A DNA stretch of 5,471 nt from Clostridia bacterium (GCA_029063275.1 JAIDOO010000233.1:1-5471), one strand, 5' to 3'; positions 1-5,471 are shown, counted from the first letter of the stretch. The notes: generated by a model from the letters alone, not told the origin. Program-made: numbers and translations.

Positions 1-483
1 AGCGAGGACGAAAAAGGGCTCTGCCATTTTATACACGTCGTTCTGCACCGTAATTTTATGCTCCTGCATAACTTCACGCATTGCCGACTGGGTTTTGGGC
101 GTTGCGCGGTTGATTTCGTCCGCGAGTATAAGATTTGCGAAAATGGGTCCCTTTCTGAACGCCGCTTTCATTTTGCCCGCCGCGTCCTTTTCGATTACGT
201 TCGTGCCCGTAACGTCCGAAGGCATAAGGTCGGGCGTAAACTGGATACGTGAAAAGGGCAAGCTCAATGTTCTGCCCAGCGAGCGTACCAGCCTCGTTTT
301 ACCGACGCCGGGAACGCCCTCCAAAAGCACGTTTCCGCCCGCGATTATCGCGGTAATTACGTTGTCCACAATCTCTTCCTGTCCTACGACGTCCTTTTTG
401 ATTTCTTCCTTGATTTTTTCAATCGAACGACTGAAAGATTTTACCTTTTCCGAATTTCCGCTTTCTACCTTTTTGTTTTCCAT
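1..483 (-). CDS. MoxR-family AAA+ ATPase, N-terminal 161 residues (gene runs off the left edge)
   Basis: This is an ATP-driven chaperone-like AAA+ protein of the MoxR family, which generally helps mature or insert cofactors into envelope or vWA-containing complexes. Conceptual translation from the ATG at 483 is open to base 1. Residues 1-30 are charged and helical, and the core begins near VVGQEE (32-37). Walker A is GVPGVGKT (56-63), followed by the typical FTPDLMPSDVTG stretch (82-93). Walker B is LILADEIN (118-125), followed by RATPKTQSAMREVMQE (126-141). These are strong family hallmarks. Sensor 1, sensor 2 and the lid domain lie beyond the window; full-length relatives are about 310-330 residues. 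The start is supported by AAGGA 8 nt upstream and a gap of only 20 nt after the preceding stop, so the gene is co-transcribed with the membrane protein at 504-2048. The specific substrate cannot be told from this fragment. Confidence 0.95.
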   Translation of the reverse strand, partial: MENKKVESGNSEKVKSFSRSIEKIKEEIKKDVVGQEEIVDNVITAIIAGGNVLLEGVPGVGKTRLVRSLGRTLSLPFSRIQFTPDLMPSDVTGTNVIEKDAAGKMKAAFRKGPIFANLILADEINRATPKTQSAMREVMQEHKITVQNDVYKMAEPFFVLA

Positions 484-507
484 TTCAATTATCCTTATTT
501 CAATTAT
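482..507. repeat. 11-bp direct repeat spanning the membrane protein stop / moxR start junction
   Basis: The plus-strand word ATTTCAATTAT occurs at 482-492 and again at 497-507, a 15-bp period. One copy contains the stop codon of the upstream gene. The other overlaps the moxR start, and the moxR ribosome site (AAGGA) lies in the 4-base spacer and its edges. It looks like a small tandem duplication that fixed the spacing of the gene junction. Functional meaning is unknown and may be nil. Confidence 0.6.
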
Positions 508-2048
508 TCTAAATTATTGTTACCGTCATCTTTGTTTTCGATGCCGCTCATTAACATATCGAAGTAGTTTGTCAAAATGCCTGCAATATCTTCCGGTATA
601 CTGCCGTCAATAATCTGACCAAGCAAGCGCGAGTAATACTCGTTTATGACGTCGCCGTAGCTGACATAGCCCTTGTCGGGGTCGTAAATTATATCGTCGC
701 TGCCGTATTTCATATCGCCGTCTCCGAGTCCGCCCGAATTGTCGCCATTGTTATCGTCGTCATTATCGGGTGGTGCGTCAGGGTCCGCAGGCTTTTTAAG
801 CTCGGGAATAACCGTCGGCAGATTATTTGACGGATAACCGAACACTACGGCTAGCCGCTCCCTTATATATTCGTCCATTAAATAATTGTAAGACTGGGTA
901 TACAGGCAAGCGGGCAGACTTACTGCCAGCGGGTTAAACGCATTCAATTGCAACATGCTGTAAAAGTAGCTGTCGGTATAGCCCTCGAACTGCACCGAGG
1001 TATTGGCAATATTTATCGCAAATCTCGAAAGAGCGTCGTACAAGCCGTCCGAGGCATCCACGCCGCACCCCGCCAAAAGCTCGTTCAGTCCGTCCTTGTA
1101 TTCTTTGAGATAGTTTATAAGCCCTTCTTCCTGCGTGATAGCCTTGTAATGATTTAAAAGACTTTCCTCGCCGCCGATAAGATAGGTGCGGCACAAATAA
1201 TCTATATCCGCTTCGAGCGTGGAAGCGCGCGTCCTTACAGAATCGTAAGAAGAGTATTTTATAAGTCCCTGATACGCCAATACGCTTTCGTATATCGTAA
1301 AAGACAGCTCCTCATAATCTTCCGAGGTTATAAGCTTACTGCAAATTGCAAAATAGGTGTTGCCGTCTGTAATAATTCCGTCTATAAGACCTACGGTCGA
1401 TAAAAGCAGATATTCGAAAGCCGATTCGGGTACGCCGACAACCAGCGCGTTATAAAAACCGTCAAGTGCGGCAACCGTATTTTGCTTTACCTCGTCGTCA
1501 AGCCCGCTATCCTGCACGTTTTCTATAATTTCTTTGACAGAGCCGAGTTGCCAGTCAGTTATCGCATAAACATCATCTCCGCCGTCCCTGTATCTGTCGG
1601 GAACAACCAAAGCCGCAACAAATACCGCTATGGCAAGAAACGGTATCAATATGTACTGCCAAAGTTTTTTAAAGTCGGGCTTTTTTTTGGGAAGATTGCC
1701 GAGTTTTAACTGCGCGTCCTCCCTTTGCATCCTCGCCATGTCTCCGCCGTCCTTTTCAAAGGCGACCATAGTTTCCACGCGTTCCCTGAGTCCGTACTCC
1801 TTATCGAGCTTCCGCGCGACAGCTAAATCGTTCGGACGTAAAAAGGGAAAAACTATTCCGAAGCAGGCGCAGGCAACGCATACGCCTATCAAAGCGTAGT
1901 ATCCGCCGTGAATCGGAATACCGGCAAGCTTCAACGCCAGCAGAATGGCGCCGACCGCAAACAGTCCTGCCGAAACCCCGCATATTAAACTCTTGATTAA
2001 GGAATAAATCAGGAATTTCTTTTTTATTTTCTTGAAATTTGCGTCCAT
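504..2048 (-). CDS. Uncharacterised three-helix membrane protein upstream of moxR (514 aa)
   Basis: I do not recognise a named gene. The N-terminus is basic (KKIKKK at 6-11), followed by hydrophobic helices at about 18-41 and 50-70. A cytoplasmic charged segment (71-131) includes LRPNDLAVARKLDKEYGLRERV (70-91) with E92 and T93. A third helix follows at about 132-150, then a long, probably extracytoplasmic, mostly helical domain (151-417). Next come an Asp/Asn/Gly/Pro-rich linker (about 418-445) and a C-terminal helical tail with DVINEYYSRLL and IPEDI. The TM-TM-'LD..~GLR.R..T'-TM layout and the tail recall DUF4175-like proteins found near MoxR genes; this is a tentative family assignment from memory. 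The frame is open up to 2183, but I start at the ATG at 2048: the upstream ATGs at 2183 and 2114 lie before or within the likely promoter, and the hydrophobic N-terminus fits this start. No Shine-Dalgarno site is visible. It likely acts in the membrane with the MoxR ATPase. Confidence 0.82.
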   Translation of the reverse strand: MDANFKKIKKKFLIYSLIKSLICGVSAGLFAVGAILLALKLAGIPIHGGYYALIGVCVACACFGIVFPFLRPNDLAVARKLDKEYGLRERVETMVAFEKDGGDMARMQREDAQLKLGNLPKKKPDFKKLWQYILIPFLAIAVFVAALVVPDRYRDGGDDVYAITDWQLGSVKEIIENVQDSGLDDEVKQNTVAALDGFYNALVVGVPESAFEYLLLSTVGLIDGIITDGNTYFAICSKLITSEDYEELSFTIYESVLAYQGLIKYSSYDSVRTRASTLEADIDYLCRTYLIGGEESLLNHYKAITQEEGLINYLKEYKDGLNELLAGCGVDASDGLYDALSRFAINIANTSVQFEGYTDSYFYSMLQLNAFNPLAVSLPACLYTQSYNYLMDEYIRERLAVVFGYPSNNLPTVIPELKKPADPDAPPDNDDDNNGDNSGGLGDGDMKYGSDDIIYDPDKGYVSYGDVINEYYSRLLGQIIDGSIPEDIAGILTNYFDMLMSGIENKDDGNNNLE

Positions 2049-2062
2049 GTTCAAACTTGCCA

Positions 2063-2100
2063 AATTTATGCAATTTTGGTGAATAAAACTTGCATAAATT
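2063..2100 (-). repeat. Perfect 11-bp inverted repeat in the 5' leader of the moxR operon
   Basis: In transcript order the arms are AATTTATGCAA (2100-2090) and TTGCATAAATT (2073-2063), separated by 16 nt. The element lies between the predicted transcription start (about 2106) and the ATG at 2048, ending 14 nt before that ATG. As RNA it would form an A/U-rich hairpin next to a start that lacks a Shine-Dalgarno site. As DNA it could be an operator just downstream of the promoter. A competing weaker fold pairs CCAAA with TTTGG around the second arm. Symmetry is directly seen; the role is inferred. Confidence 0.6.
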
Positions 2101-2112
2101 ATATTTTTATTC

Positions 2113-2141
2113 ATTCTATCACATATTTTACACAATTGCAA
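2113..2141 (-). promoter_or_regulatory. Sigma-A type promoter for the membrane protein / moxR operon
   Basis: On the minus strand, TTGCAA (2141-2136) is separated by 17 bp from TAGAAT (2118-2113), and TGA immediately before the -10 makes it an extended -10. Matches are 4/6 for the -35 and 5/6 for the -10. Initiation would fall near 2106, giving a leader of about 58 nt to the ATG at 2048. The -10 overlaps the in-frame ATG at 2114, so that ATG would not be in the message; this decides the start of the downstream gene. Confidence 0.65.
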
Positions 2142-2252
2142 CTGTTTTTTGTTGCTGTTTACGCTGTGAACGCAAAAAAACAATCGGTATTTTTTTATCT
2201 ATGTAAGCCGTTAACAAATAATAGAAAAAAATGACAATCCAAAGAGTAAATT

Positions 2253-2292
2253 ATAATAAAAAAGCCGTGCGGATTATAAAGTCCGCACGGCT
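2253..2292 (-). terminator. Rho-independent terminator of the ABC / zinc-ribbon operon
   Basis: An 11-bp perfect stem, AGCCGTGCGGA (2263-2273) against TCCGCACGGCT (2282-2292), has an 8-nt loop (2274-2281). Read on the minus strand, the stem runs into TTTTTT and then ATTATAA. It begins 19 nt after the stop of the zinc-ribbon gene at 2311. The GC-rich stem and U-tract are textbook. It insulates the right-hand operon from the promoter at 2113-2141. On the plus strand the stem is preceded by A's and followed by TGTGCTG, so it is one-directional. Confidence 0.93.
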
Positions 2293-2310
2293 GTGCTGAT
2301 ATTATTCAAT

Positions 2311-2697
2311 TTATATAATTACTGATCCGCCTACCGTTCCGCCTATCATTGCGGCAAGACTTATGCCGTAAATAATTCCGCCGATTAATCCGCTGAGAAC
2401 ACTTATGCCCAACACTACCGATGAAATTATTATGCCCGCCTTAGAATAGGTTTTGCTCTTTTCATCGTTTTCGGCAACTGCCGTCTTGTAAGCGATACAG
2501 CTGAGGATAAGTCCAACCAAACTCGAAATAAACGAGAAAATAAATCCCAGCAATGCCATCAAGCTCATTTCACCCGCTCTGGTTGTGGTATTCTGTTTGT
2601 TCGACTGCGCATAAAAATCATCCGTGGCGCAACCGCAACCCGTGCAGAGAACGGCTCCGTCCGCAAGCTCTTTTCCGCAATTTTTACAATACTTCAT
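2311..2697 (-). CDS. Small zinc-ribbon protein with two hydrophobic segments (128 aa)
   Basis: The N-terminus is a zinc ribbon: CKNCGK at 4-9 and CTGCGC at 18-23, giving a C4/C7...C18/C21 metal site with C23 as an extra cysteine. A polar linker (24-43) leads to a hydrophobic segment at about 45-70. A short charged loop follows (76-86, ENDEKSKTYSK), then a second, Gly-rich hydrophobic stretch at 88-128 with GxxG/GG spacings that may span the membrane once or twice. This zinc-ribbon-plus-membrane layout is common in small Bacillota proteins, some carrying DUF4190-like helices; no reaction is known. The start has GGAGGAAG (2708-2701), with the GGAGG core 6 nt from ATG. It follows the permease stop by 36 nt with no terminator between, so it is the last gene of the ABC operon. 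It may be an accessory or regulatory membrane partner; this is inference from position only. Confidence 0.88.
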   Translation of the reverse strand: MKYCKNCGKELADGAVLCTGCGCATDDFYAQSNKQNTTTRAGEMSLMALLGFIFSFISSLVGLILSCIAYKTAVAENDEKSKTYSKAGIIISSVVLGISVLSGLIGGIIYGISLAAMIGGTVGGSVII

Positions 2698-2700
2698 ATT

Positions 2701-2708
2701 CTTCCTCC
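2701..2708 (-). promoter_or_regulatory. Strong ribosome binding site of the zinc-ribbon gene
   Basis: GGAGGAAG on the minus strand, with the GGAGG core 6 nt before the ATG at 2697. It is the best Shine-Dalgarno match in the window, suggesting this small last gene is translated efficiently. Confidence 0.85.
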
Positions 2709-2733
2709 AAACATATTAATTAAGTTAAGTCTT

Positions 2734-4578
2734 TTATTCGTTTGCTTTAAGACTTTCGTTCATATTTATTTTAACAATTTTTCTCCGTAATGTCAAGGTT
2801 ACAAGACAAGTAAATAACAAAACTATAAAGGGCGCAATCAGCCACATAAACCAGCTTACCCCGCCTAGCGTTCCGAAGCCCATAACGCTGAACACCAGAT
2901 AAATCAAAAACGTTGAAAGCGGATAGCCGAAAATTATGCCTATCACCGTATTGATATATACCTCGCGGTAGATATATCCCGTTACCTCTTTATCCTGATA
3001 ACCCAACACCATAAGGGTTGCAATCTCTTTATTGCGCTCGCTTATATTTATGTTGGTAAGAGTGTAAATTACAACCGCAGTCAACAGCCCCGCAAAAACG
3101 ACTATTACCGCCGCTATGCCCATAATCGATACCGAGCCGAAGTTTCCGAACAGGCACAAATCCAAAAGCGCGAGCCCGGTTAAAACCAGCGAGGTTGAAA
3201 AGGCAACGGCAACTACCGTCATAATAAACCTGCTCAAATATCTTAAAACGTTGCGGATAGTCGATTTGTATTTGAATGAAAGCTTATTCCATATAAACGG
3301 AATTTTTTCAAGAAATACCTTTTTGCCTGCGCGCGGAGGCTTGGGTCTTAAAAGATTTGCAGGGCGTTCTGCCGTCATTTTAAACCCCGAAATCGCCGTA
3401 GCAAGCAAGGTTGCGGCAATTATGACGGAAAGTGTGATAACGTAGAATACAATAGTAACCTGCGGGGATACTGGCGGCATTGCAAAGCTGTAATTGAATA
3501 CGAAGTAAATTAGTTCGGCAAGACCGAGTCCGCCGAAATACGCACCCGCTCCTCCTATCACGGTCGCAAGTAAAGCAAACAAAACGTACTTCGAAATTAT
3601 TCCCGCCGAAGAGTAACCCAGCGTTTTAAGGCAGGCAACCTGTGGACGCTCCTCTTCTATCAGTCTTGTCATAGTGGAAAGCACGACGAGGATTGTAACA
3701 AGCAAAAAGGCAACCATCAACACGTAGCCTATGCCCTCTACCTTTTCCGCATACGAAGTCAGCGATTTAAAGCTGTAATTATCGAAAAGGGTCAAAACCT
3801 TTACGTTTTCCAATGTCTGCGAAATTTTGTCGGACCGGACTTCGGTGTAATCTTTATACGCGTCTGAAAGCGCGTTGAAAATCCCCCTGTCCTTTACCGC
3901 CACGCTGATATAATTGTTGCTTACGGGAAGCCATTGCGCCAAGCTTGACGGAAGATATAAAATATTTTCAAGACAGTTCATATCTTTCGTGCCCGTGGTC
4001 GAATCGGGCACCTCGTCGATATCGTTGTAATCGCTCGGCTCGCCGTCCAGCGCAAAGGTCAAAGGGCTTTGGATTATTCCGCTTACGGTTACTTTAAGCG
4101 GCAGACCTATCGTTTCGGACAAATCAACCTCTTCGCCCACCGAATAGCCTTTTATAACGTTATCCGCACTGTCGGCTACTGCCTGCAACCTGTCGGACGG
4201 ATATACGCCCTCGATTAAGTCGGGCTTGTTCACCGTCAGATTATCGAAGTCTACGAAAAACAGTCTGAGCGACCTGTCGTCGTCAAGCTGAAAATCAAAC
4301 GACGTGCACACGTCTACAGAAGCGTCGGGAAAAAGGTCTTTTACGGCGGAAATATCGTCCGCAGAAAAACCCCGTTGGGAAGTGCTTCTTATTATGAAAT
4401 CGCTGACGTTGCGGCTTTTGTAGTAGTCTGTCAGCGATTTATTGATTTTGTCTGTGGACGAGCCTATTCCCGAAATAAAAGCAACGGCGATAAGCACCAT
4501 AAAAATCAGCGATAAAAACCGCGTGATATGCTTTTTGAACATTCGCCCCAGAGTTTTTAAATAGGTTTTTATCACCAC
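2734..4578 (-). CDS. ABC transporter permease, FtsX/MacB-like, two fused four-helix modules (614 aa)
   Basis: Membrane subunit of an ABC system of the MacB/LolCE/FtsX type, which typically acts on substrates in the membrane or envelope rather than moving small solutes. Helix 1 is at about 18-40, followed by an external domain (41-282), then helices at about 283-304, 330-360 and 372-397. A basic Pro-rich linker (401-420) leads to a second module with helices at about 450-473, 484-508, 541-565 and 577-597. Both halves carry the cytoplasmic coupling segment: EEERPQVACLKTLGYS (308-323) and SERNKEIATLMVLGYQ (513-528). The second half has only a short loop after its first helix, so the external domain exists once. 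The first codon is GTG at 4578. A second GTG at 4575 is equally possible (613 aa, 4-nt GTGA overlap with the ATPase stop) and lies 8 nt from AGGAG rather than 5. Tight overlap implies translational coupling. The substrate is unknown. Confidence 0.93.
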   Translation of the reverse strand: MVIKTYLKTLGRMFKKHITRFLSLIFMVLIAVAFISGIGSSTDKINKSLTDYYKSRNVSDFIIRSTSQRGFSADDISAVKDLFPDASVDVCTSFDFQLDDDRSLRLFFVDFDNLTVNKPDLIEGVYPSDRLQAVADSADNVIKGYSVGEEVDLSETIGLPLKVTVSGIIQSPLTFALDGEPSDYNDIDEVPDSTTGTKDMNCLENILYLPSSLAQWLPVSNNYISVAVKDRGIFNALSDAYKDYTEVRSDKISQTLENVKVLTLFDNYSFKSLTSYAEKVEGIGYVLMVAFLLVTILVVLSTMTRLIEEERPQVACLKTLGYSSAGIISKYVLFALLATVIGGAGAYFGGLGLAELIYFVFNYSFAMPPVSPQVTIVFYVITLSVIIAATLLATAISGFKMTAERPANLLRPKPPRAGKKVFLEKIPFIWNKLSFKYKSTIRNVLRYLSRFIMTVVAVAFSTSLVLTGLALLDLCLFGNFGSVSIMGIAAVIVVFAGLLTAVVIYTLTNINISERNKEIATLMVLGYQDKEVTGYIYREVYINTVIGIIFGYPLSTFLIYLVFSVMGFGTLGGVSWFMWLIAPFIVLLFTCLVTLTLRRKIVKINMNESLKANE

Positions 4579-5273
4579 TCTATCTCCTCTATGGGTACGG
4601 GATTTTGGTTTGTTTCTATTTTTTCGATTCGTCCGCTCTTTATGTAAATTACTTTATCCGCCATATCTTTCAGCGCGGAATTGTGGGTTACGACCACTAC
4701 GAGTCTTTTCTGCTTTTTGGATACGTCGTACAAAAGTTTTAAAATCTTTTTACCGGTGTTATAGTCCAACGCGCCCGTGGGCTCGTCGCATAAAAGGAGC
4801 TTGGGATTTTTAGCCATTGCACGCGCAATTGACACGCGTTGCTGCTCGCCGCCCGAAAGCTGTGCAGGGAAATTGTTAAGCCTGTCTTGAAGCCCGACTT
4901 CACGCAAAATCTCTTCGGGACTTAAATGGTTTTTGCAGATTTCCACTGCTATTTCCACGTTTTCGAGCGCGGTAAGGTTAGGCATTAAATTGTAAAACTG
5001 GAACACAAAGCCAACGTCGTTACGGCGGTACAGCGTAAGACCGCGCTTATCAAGCGAGGTTACGTCGTTGCCGTCCAATATAATTTCGCCGCCGGTGGCG
5101 TTATCCATACCGCCCAACAAATTCAAAAGCGTGGTTTTGCCCGCACCCGACGAGCCGAGAACAACGGCAAAATCGCCGTCCTCCAACGAAAAAGTTACGT
5201 CAGACAAAGCAGGCACCGTTACGGTGCCCAGCTTGTATTCCTTGCTTACCTGTTTCAATTCGAGAAATCCCAT
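4572..5273 (-). CDS. ABC transporter ATP-binding protein, MacB/LolD type (233 aa)
   Basis: Cytoplasmic ATPase that powers the permease encoded next to it. All nucleotide-binding motifs are intact: A-loop Tyr13, Walker A GSSGAGKT (40-47), Q-loop Gln92 in [10 protein letters not shown], signature LSGGEQQR (139-146), Walker B LLLCDEPT (159-166) with catalytic Glu164, D-loop ALD (168-170) and H-loop His197 in VVVVTHN. The [12 protein letters not shown] stretch after the Q-loop and the DEPTGALD form are typical of the MacB/LolD/SalX-type subfamily. Length is normal for that subfamily (220-250). The C-terminus ends in a short acidic tail (about 218-233). The ATG at 5273 is preceded by AGGCGG with 5 nt spacing and by a good promoter. 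It is the first gene of the operon and overlaps the permease start by 4 or 7 nt. Related pairs serve macrolide or peptide resistance, lipoprotein traffic or envelope remodelling; which one applies here cannot be read from the sequence. Confidence 0.97.
   Translation of the reverse strand: MGFLELKQVSKEYKLGTVTVPALSDVTFSLEDGDFAVVLGSSGAGKTTLLNLLGGMDNATGGEIILDGNDVTSLDKRGLTLYRRNDVGFVFQFYNLMPNLTALENVEIAVEICKNHLSPEEILREVGLQDRLNNFPAQLSGGEQQRVSIARAMAKNPKLLLCDEPTGALDYNTGKKILKLLYDVSKKQKRLVVVVTHNSALKDMADKVIYIKSGRIEKIETNQNPVPIEEIEW
4584..4588 (-). promoter_or_regulatory. Ribosome binding site for the permease, inside the ATPase gene
   Basis: AGGAG on the minus strand lies 5 nt before the GTG at 4578 and 8 nt before the GTG at 4575. 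The usual spacing slightly favours the second GTG, which would overlap the ATPase stop as GTGA. The site shows that no ATG is used for this gene. Confidence 0.75.
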
Positions 5274-5278
5274 ATATA

Positions 5279-5284
5279 CCGCCT
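5279..5284 (-). promoter_or_regulatory. Ribosome binding site of the ABC ATPase
   Basis: AGGCGG on the minus strand, 5 nt before the ATG at 5273. It has one mismatch to AGGAGG and confirms this start, since no other in-frame start lies between it and the promoter. Confidence 0.7.
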
Positions 5285-5304
5285 GTCAAAGTTTCAGCAC
5301 TTAC

Positions 5305-5334
5305 ATTATATCATAAATTTTTAAGTTTTGTACA
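5305..5334 (-). promoter_or_regulatory. Extended -10 promoter of the ABC operon
   Basis: On the minus strand the -10 is a perfect TATAAT (5310-5305) directly preceded by TGA, i.e. a full TGnTATAAT. A weak -35, TGTACA (5334-5329, 4/6), lies 18 bp upstream. Initiation is expected near 5298, leaving a short leader of about 25 nt that holds only the ribosome site. No operator-like symmetry overlaps it, so basal expression may be constitutive. Confidence 0.78.
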
Positions 5335-5436
5335 GTTTCATTAAAATTTCACCAAGAATTCAGCTTTGACCAATCAACAAAAGCAGGCTTGAAAAGTGCA
5401 CTTCACATAGAAATTGAAAAAACGGATAAAGATAAT
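5335..5436. other. Intergenic stretch with no supported gene
   Basis: Between the ABC promoter and the edge hairpin I see no gene with a start and ribosome site on either strand. The only small structure is a 10-bp perfect palindrome AAGTGCACTT at 5394-5403, which lies about 60 bp upstream of the -35 and could be chance. One plus-strand frame is open from about 5316 to the window end but has no ATG. Confidence 0.5.
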
Positions 5437-5465
5437 GAACTCTCGAACAAACTGTTCGAGAGTTC
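5437..5465. terminator. Perfect 13-bp hairpin at the right edge, probable terminator
   Basis: Arms GAACTCTCGAACA (5437-5449) and TGTTCGAGAGTTC (5453-5465) are exactly complementary around a 3-nt loop, AAC. On the plus strand it is followed by TTTCTG, then the window ends. On the minus strand it is preceded by AAA and followed by the mixed tract ATTATCTTTA. No plus-strand gene precedes it here, so the simplest reading is that it ends a leftward gene lying to the right of the window. The U-tract is poor in that direction, so the orientation is left open. It could instead be an operator or a dispersed palindromic element. Confidence 0.55.
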
Positions 5466-5471
5466 TTTCTG

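Noticed and set aside
95..613. 172-codon plus-strand open frame opposite moxR
   Set aside because: It lies antisense to an unmistakable AAA+ core with Walker A and B motifs and extends across the gene junction; its translation is Ser/Thr/Leu-rich with no recognisable family and no ribosome site. It is a shadow.
1801..2073. 90-codon minus-strand frame overlapping the start of the membrane protein
   Set aside because: Translation is Arg/Phe-rich shadow sequence in another frame; the membrane protein frame has clear helices over the same bases.
2184..2252. Possible second promoter or small RNA between the terminator and the moxR-operon promoter
   Set aside because: The stretch is A/T-rich, but no -35/-10 pair with good spacing or stable fold was found.
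2251..2258. TATAAT-like sequence on the minus strand just after the terminator stem
   Set aside because: The match falls within the U-tract of the terminator and has no -35 at a suitable distance, since the hairpin occupies that place.
3116..3445. 109-codon plus-strand open frame inside the permease
   Set aside because: Fully antisense to transmembrane coding sequence; no ribosome site or recognisable protein features.
5316..5471. Plus-strand frame open to the window end, with a charged stretch IEIEKTDKDNE
   Set aside because: There is no ATG in frame and no convincing ribosome site; it starts in the ABC promoter region and runs through a perfect hairpin. It could be a remnant or the edge of a gene, but that cannot be supported here.

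Overview
This window looks like chromosomal DNA from a low-to-mid GC Gram-positive bacterium (Bacillota, probably Clostridia; possibly an uncultured gut lineage). The reasons are the purine-rich Shine-Dalgarno sites before most genes, the extended -10 promoters of TGnTATAAT type, the short intergenic gaps, a compact hairpin/U-tract terminator and the families present. The lineage is inferred from style only; no marker gene is present. All five supported genes are on the minus strand, so the window reads right to left. There are no RNA genes, mobile elements or CRISPR arrays that I can support.

Right-hand unit (5334 down to 2253): an extended -10 promoter drives a three-gene operon. It encodes a MacB/LolD-type ABC ATPase, an FtsX/MacB-fold permease whose start overlaps the ATPase stop, and a small zinc-ribbon protein with two hydrophobic regions. 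It ends at a strong rho-independent terminator. The first two genes form a complete ABC system of the type that works on envelope or lipophilic substrates, or in peptide-antibiotic resistance. The third protein has no known role but is transcriptionally tied to them.

Left-hand unit (2141 down past base 1): a second promoter, with a 17-bp spacer and an extended -10, drives a 514-residue three-helix membrane protein of unknown function. This is followed after 20 nt by a MoxR-family AAA+ ATPase whose C-terminal half lies outside the window. MoxR genes usually sit beside DUF58, von Willebrand A or transglutaminase-like genes and are thought to help assemble or mature envelope complexes. The large membrane protein is therefore a plausible client or scaffold. 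The 5' leader of this unit carries a perfect 11-bp inverted repeat, and the gene has no recognisable Shine-Dalgarno site, so post-initiation or translational control is possible.

The right edge (5335-5471) holds no gene I can support. It carries a perfect 13-bp inverted repeat with a 3-nt loop at 5437-5465, most likely a terminator of a neighbouring unit. I see no clearly new system. The least described items are the MoxR-linked membrane protein with its hairpin leader, and the zinc-ribbon protein attached to the ABC operon.
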